Below, one piece after another: positions 51,165 through 53,002 of a stretch of DNA of 53,002 nucleotides. The notes under the pieces were generated by a model, which saw nothing but the letters and a program-made list of their open reading frames with translations, did not search any database and had not been told where the DNA came from. Position numbers and translations under genes: made by a program. The number at the start of each line of letters is the position of its first letter. Within the stretch, counting starts at the first letter, position 1. This stretch comes from CAZOZP01 sp964584325 (GTDB lineage: Bacteria > Bacteroidota > Ignavibacteria > Ignavibacteriales > Melioribacteraceae), in contig CAZOZP010000017.1 in NCBI GenBank assembly GCA_964584325.1, forward strand, positions 1 to 53,002. Reading direction: 5' to 3'.

Positions 51165-52880
51165 ATGCGGGAAAAAAAGTGGATCGTTAAAGATGCCCCG
51201 GAATTAAATAATATACTTGCATTGGCAGACAGTCTGAATATTGCTCAATTTTTGGCTGAATTACTGATTCAAAGGGGTGTTACAAATTTTCATGAAGCAA
51301 AGGAATACTTCCGGCCGTCGCTGGATACCCTTCACGACCCCTTCCTGATGGATGGAATGGAAATTGCTTCAACCAGAGTGATTAAAGCAATTGTTGACGG
51401 AGAGAAAATTACCGTTTACGGCGACTATGATGTTGACGGAACCTGCGCTGCTGCGCTTATGTATATGTTCCTGAAAGAATTCAATGCCGATGTTGATGTT
51501 TATATTCCCAACAGGTTAACTGACGGTTACGGAATTTCCAGATATGCAATTGATATTATTAAGGAAAAAAACACTTCTCTTATCATTACGGTTGACTGTG
51601 GTATTACAGCCATTGACGAAGTTGATTACGCTAACTCACTGGGCATAGAGACCATTATATGCGATCACCATAAATCCAAAGATTCAATTCCCAATGCAAT
51701 TGCCGTTCTGGATCCGATAAAACCGGGCGATAATTATCCTTTCAAGTTTCTTTCCGGTGCCGGAGTGGCATTCAAACTGGCAAGGGCTGTAGGTGCAAAA
51801 ATTGGAAAGAAAGATAGTCCGCTCAAGTATCTCGATCTTGTGGCAATTGCTGCTGCTGCTGATATTGTTTCACTTACCGGTGAAAACAGGGTTCTTGCAC
51901 GTAAAGGGCTCGAACTTATCAATACAAATCCGCGTCCGGGTATTAAAGCTTTAATTGAAGCCGCAAGAATGGATACGGGCGATCTTTCTGCCGGTCAAAT
52001 TGTTTTCTCTATAGCTCCGAGAATTAATGCTGTGGGAAGAATGGGCGAAGCCTACCGTGCTGTTGAACTTTTTATTACTGATGATGCCGAAAAGGCCAAA
52101 GGATTTGCGGGAATTCTCGAAAGCGAAAATAAAGAAAGAAGAAAAATAGATGAAGCGACATTTACGCATGCTCTTGAAAAGGCATTTCAATATACAGATT
52201 TTGAGAATGACAACGGAATTGTTCTTCATGATGATAATTGGCATTCAGGTGTAATCGGAATTGTTGCATCGCGTATGGTCGAAAAGTTCTACAGACCATC
52301 GGTTATTCTTTCAACTATAGATGGTGTAGCCAAGGGTTCAGCCAGAAGTGTTGCCGGAATAAATGTCTATGAAGTTCTTCAGCAATGCGAAGATTTGCTT
52401 ATTCAGTACGGCGGTCATGAAGCTGCCGCTGGTCTTGCAATCGAAATCGAAAATATTCCGGAATTCCGAAAAAGATTTAATAGTATCCTTAAAACAACAC
52501 TTGAAGAAAATTCTGCTACTCCTGAAATTCATATAGACAATATTATTGCATTTTCAGAGATTACTCAAAAATCTATAAGAATACTGGAGCAGTTTGCACC
52601 TTTTGGACCCGGAAATATGAGACCTATATTCCAAACAAATGAGGTTCGGGTTATCAATGCTCCAAGACTTGTAGGTGCCGGCGGAAAGCACCTGGTTATG
52701 TACCTGAAACAGGATAGCTGTGATAAATGTTTTGATTCAATCGGATTTAATCTGGGTGAGTATTACAGTAAACTCAATGATCAGAGTCTTATTGATATTG
52801 TTTATTCAATTGAAAAAATAGTTAAAGAGGGAAGGGTGTATCCTCAACTGAGGATTAAAGACCTGAGAATTAATGAATAG
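51165..52880 (+). CDS. recJ: Single-stranded-DNA exonuclease RecJ
   Basis: A 571-residue 5'-3' exonuclease of the DHH family, used in recombinational and mismatch repair. Motif I is YGDYDVDGTCAA (Asp87, Asp89, Asp91), motif III is DHH at 167-169 (ICDHHKSKD), and GGHEAAAGL and FAPFGPGNMRPIF mark the DHHA1 and OB parts. The length is normal. It starts just downstream of rnpB and ends 16 bases before ruvC, so recombination/repair genes are grouped here. Confidence 0.97.
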   Translation: MREKKWIVKDAPELNNILALADSLNIAQFLAELLIQRGVTNFHEAKEYFRPSLDTLHDPFLMDGMEIASTRVIKAIVDGEKITVYGDYDVDGTCAAALMYMFLKEFNADVDVYIPNRLTDGYGISRYAIDIIKEKNTSLIITVDCGITAIDEVDYANSLGIETIICDHHKSKDSIPNAIAVLDPIKPGDNYPFKFLSGAGVAFKLARAVGAKIGKKDSPLKYLDLVAIAAAADIVSLTGENRVLARKGLELINTNPRPGIKALIEAARMDTGDLSAGQIVFSIAPRINAVGRMGEAYRAVELFITDDAEKAKGFAGILESENKERRKIDEATFTHALEKAFQYTDFENDNGIVLHDDNWHSGVIGIVASRMVEKFYRPSVILSTIDGVAKGSARSVAGINVYEVLQQCEDLLIQYGGHEAAAGLAIEIENIPEFRKRFNSILKTTLEENSATPEIHIDNIIAFSEITQKSIRILEQFAPFGPGNMRPIFQTNEVRVINAPRLVGAGGKHLVMYLKQDSCDKCFDSIGFNLGEYYSKLNDQSLIDIVYSIEKIVKEGRVYPQLRIKDLRINE

Positions 52881-52896
52881 CAGGATCTGAATCATA

Positions 52897-53002
52897 ATGA
52901 TAATTTTCGGCGTTGACCCGGGTACAAAATATACCGGTTATGGAATTATTAAGTATGAAGAAAATAATGCAGTTTATATTGATTCCGGCGTTATTATAAT
53001 AC
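52897..53002 (+). CDS. ruvC: Holliday junction resolvase RuvC, 5' part only
   Basis: The window ends 35 codons into this gene. MIIFGVDPGTKYTGYG is the conserved N-terminus of RuvC, with the first catalytic Asp at position 7. RuvC cuts Holliday junctions during homologous recombination, which fits its place after recJ. The remainder, including the other catalytic acids, is outside the window. Confidence 0.92.
   Translation, partial: MIIFGVDPGTKYTGYGIIKYEENNAVYIDSGVIII

Overview
The window is AT-rich bacterial chromosome, densely packed with chromosomal-type genes. I see no phage, insertion sequence, CRISPR array, tRNA or 5S/16S/23S rRNA. Several signs point to the Bacteroidota/Chlorobi (FCB) superphylum, most likely Ignavibacteria or a close relative. 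Two secreted proteins end in type IX secretion (T9SS) sorting domains of the NYPNPFNPST form typical of that group. There is a complete Na+-translocating NADH:quinone reductase (NQR) operon. Several intergenic regions carry TATATTTG boxes that fit the Bacteroidetes-type -7 promoter consensus TAnnTTTG. The lineage is an inference from these features, not a phylogenetic result.

Layout. 1-3.0 kb (minus): the N-terminal part of a multi-PAS signalling protein with a degenerate receiver domain, and a FabK/nitronate-monooxygenase-type flavoprotein. 3.1-9.5 kb (plus): metK and ahcY (activated methyl cycle), a DUF2007/zinc-ribbon protein translationally coupled to a VF530-type protein, a secreted lipoprotein and an M1-type peptidase, closed by a strong bidirectional terminator. 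9.5-12.7 kb (minus): a 1060-residue T9SS cargo that combines a Cys-Gln thioester domain with choice-of-anchor A, DUF11 and beta-propeller modules. This is the most unusual gene here. 13-16 kb: a DMT permease facing a methyl-accepting chemotaxis protein. 16.2-18.0 kb: an SF2 helicase followed by a compact three-hairpin repeat element. 18.2-28.3 kb (plus): aspartate aminotransferase, a Cys-rich DUF6901-like protein, then a long housekeeping run: dxr, rseP, a methyltransferase, an LTA-synthase-like sulfatase-fold enzyme, PTS IIA, hisS and rlmB.

28.3-29.8 kb (minus): a soluble PAS histidine kinase. 30.1-37.7 kb (plus): nqrABCDEF, a terminator, then a CBS-domain protein, apbE (the flavin transferase that should load NqrB and NqrC) and a 64-residue membrane Cys-rich protein that looks like a divergent NqrM. 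Together these form a bioenergetic complex with its maturation factors. 37.7-39.5 kb: a secreted M43-type metalloprotease with a T9SS sorting domain. 39.6-40.7 kb (minus): a MetZ-type sulfhydrylase, linking to the methionine cycle at the left. 40.9-47.9 kb (minus): a tetR-tolC-MFP-RND efflux operon ending in a divergent crotonase. The RND pump lacks the canonical TM4 Asp pair and the TM10 Lys. 48.0-49.4 kb (minus): a secreted GH13 amylase with its own terminator. 49.5-53.0 kb (plus): an AI-2E family permease, the RNase P RNA gene rnpB, recJ, and the start of ruvC, cut by the window edge.

No classical defence system or new operon-scale machine is evident. The best candidates for something undescribed are the T9SS-exported thioester protein (and the apparent nesting of its anchor-A domain inside a DUF11 fold), the NqrM-like protein, the RND pump without its proton relay, and the three-hairpin element after the helicase.
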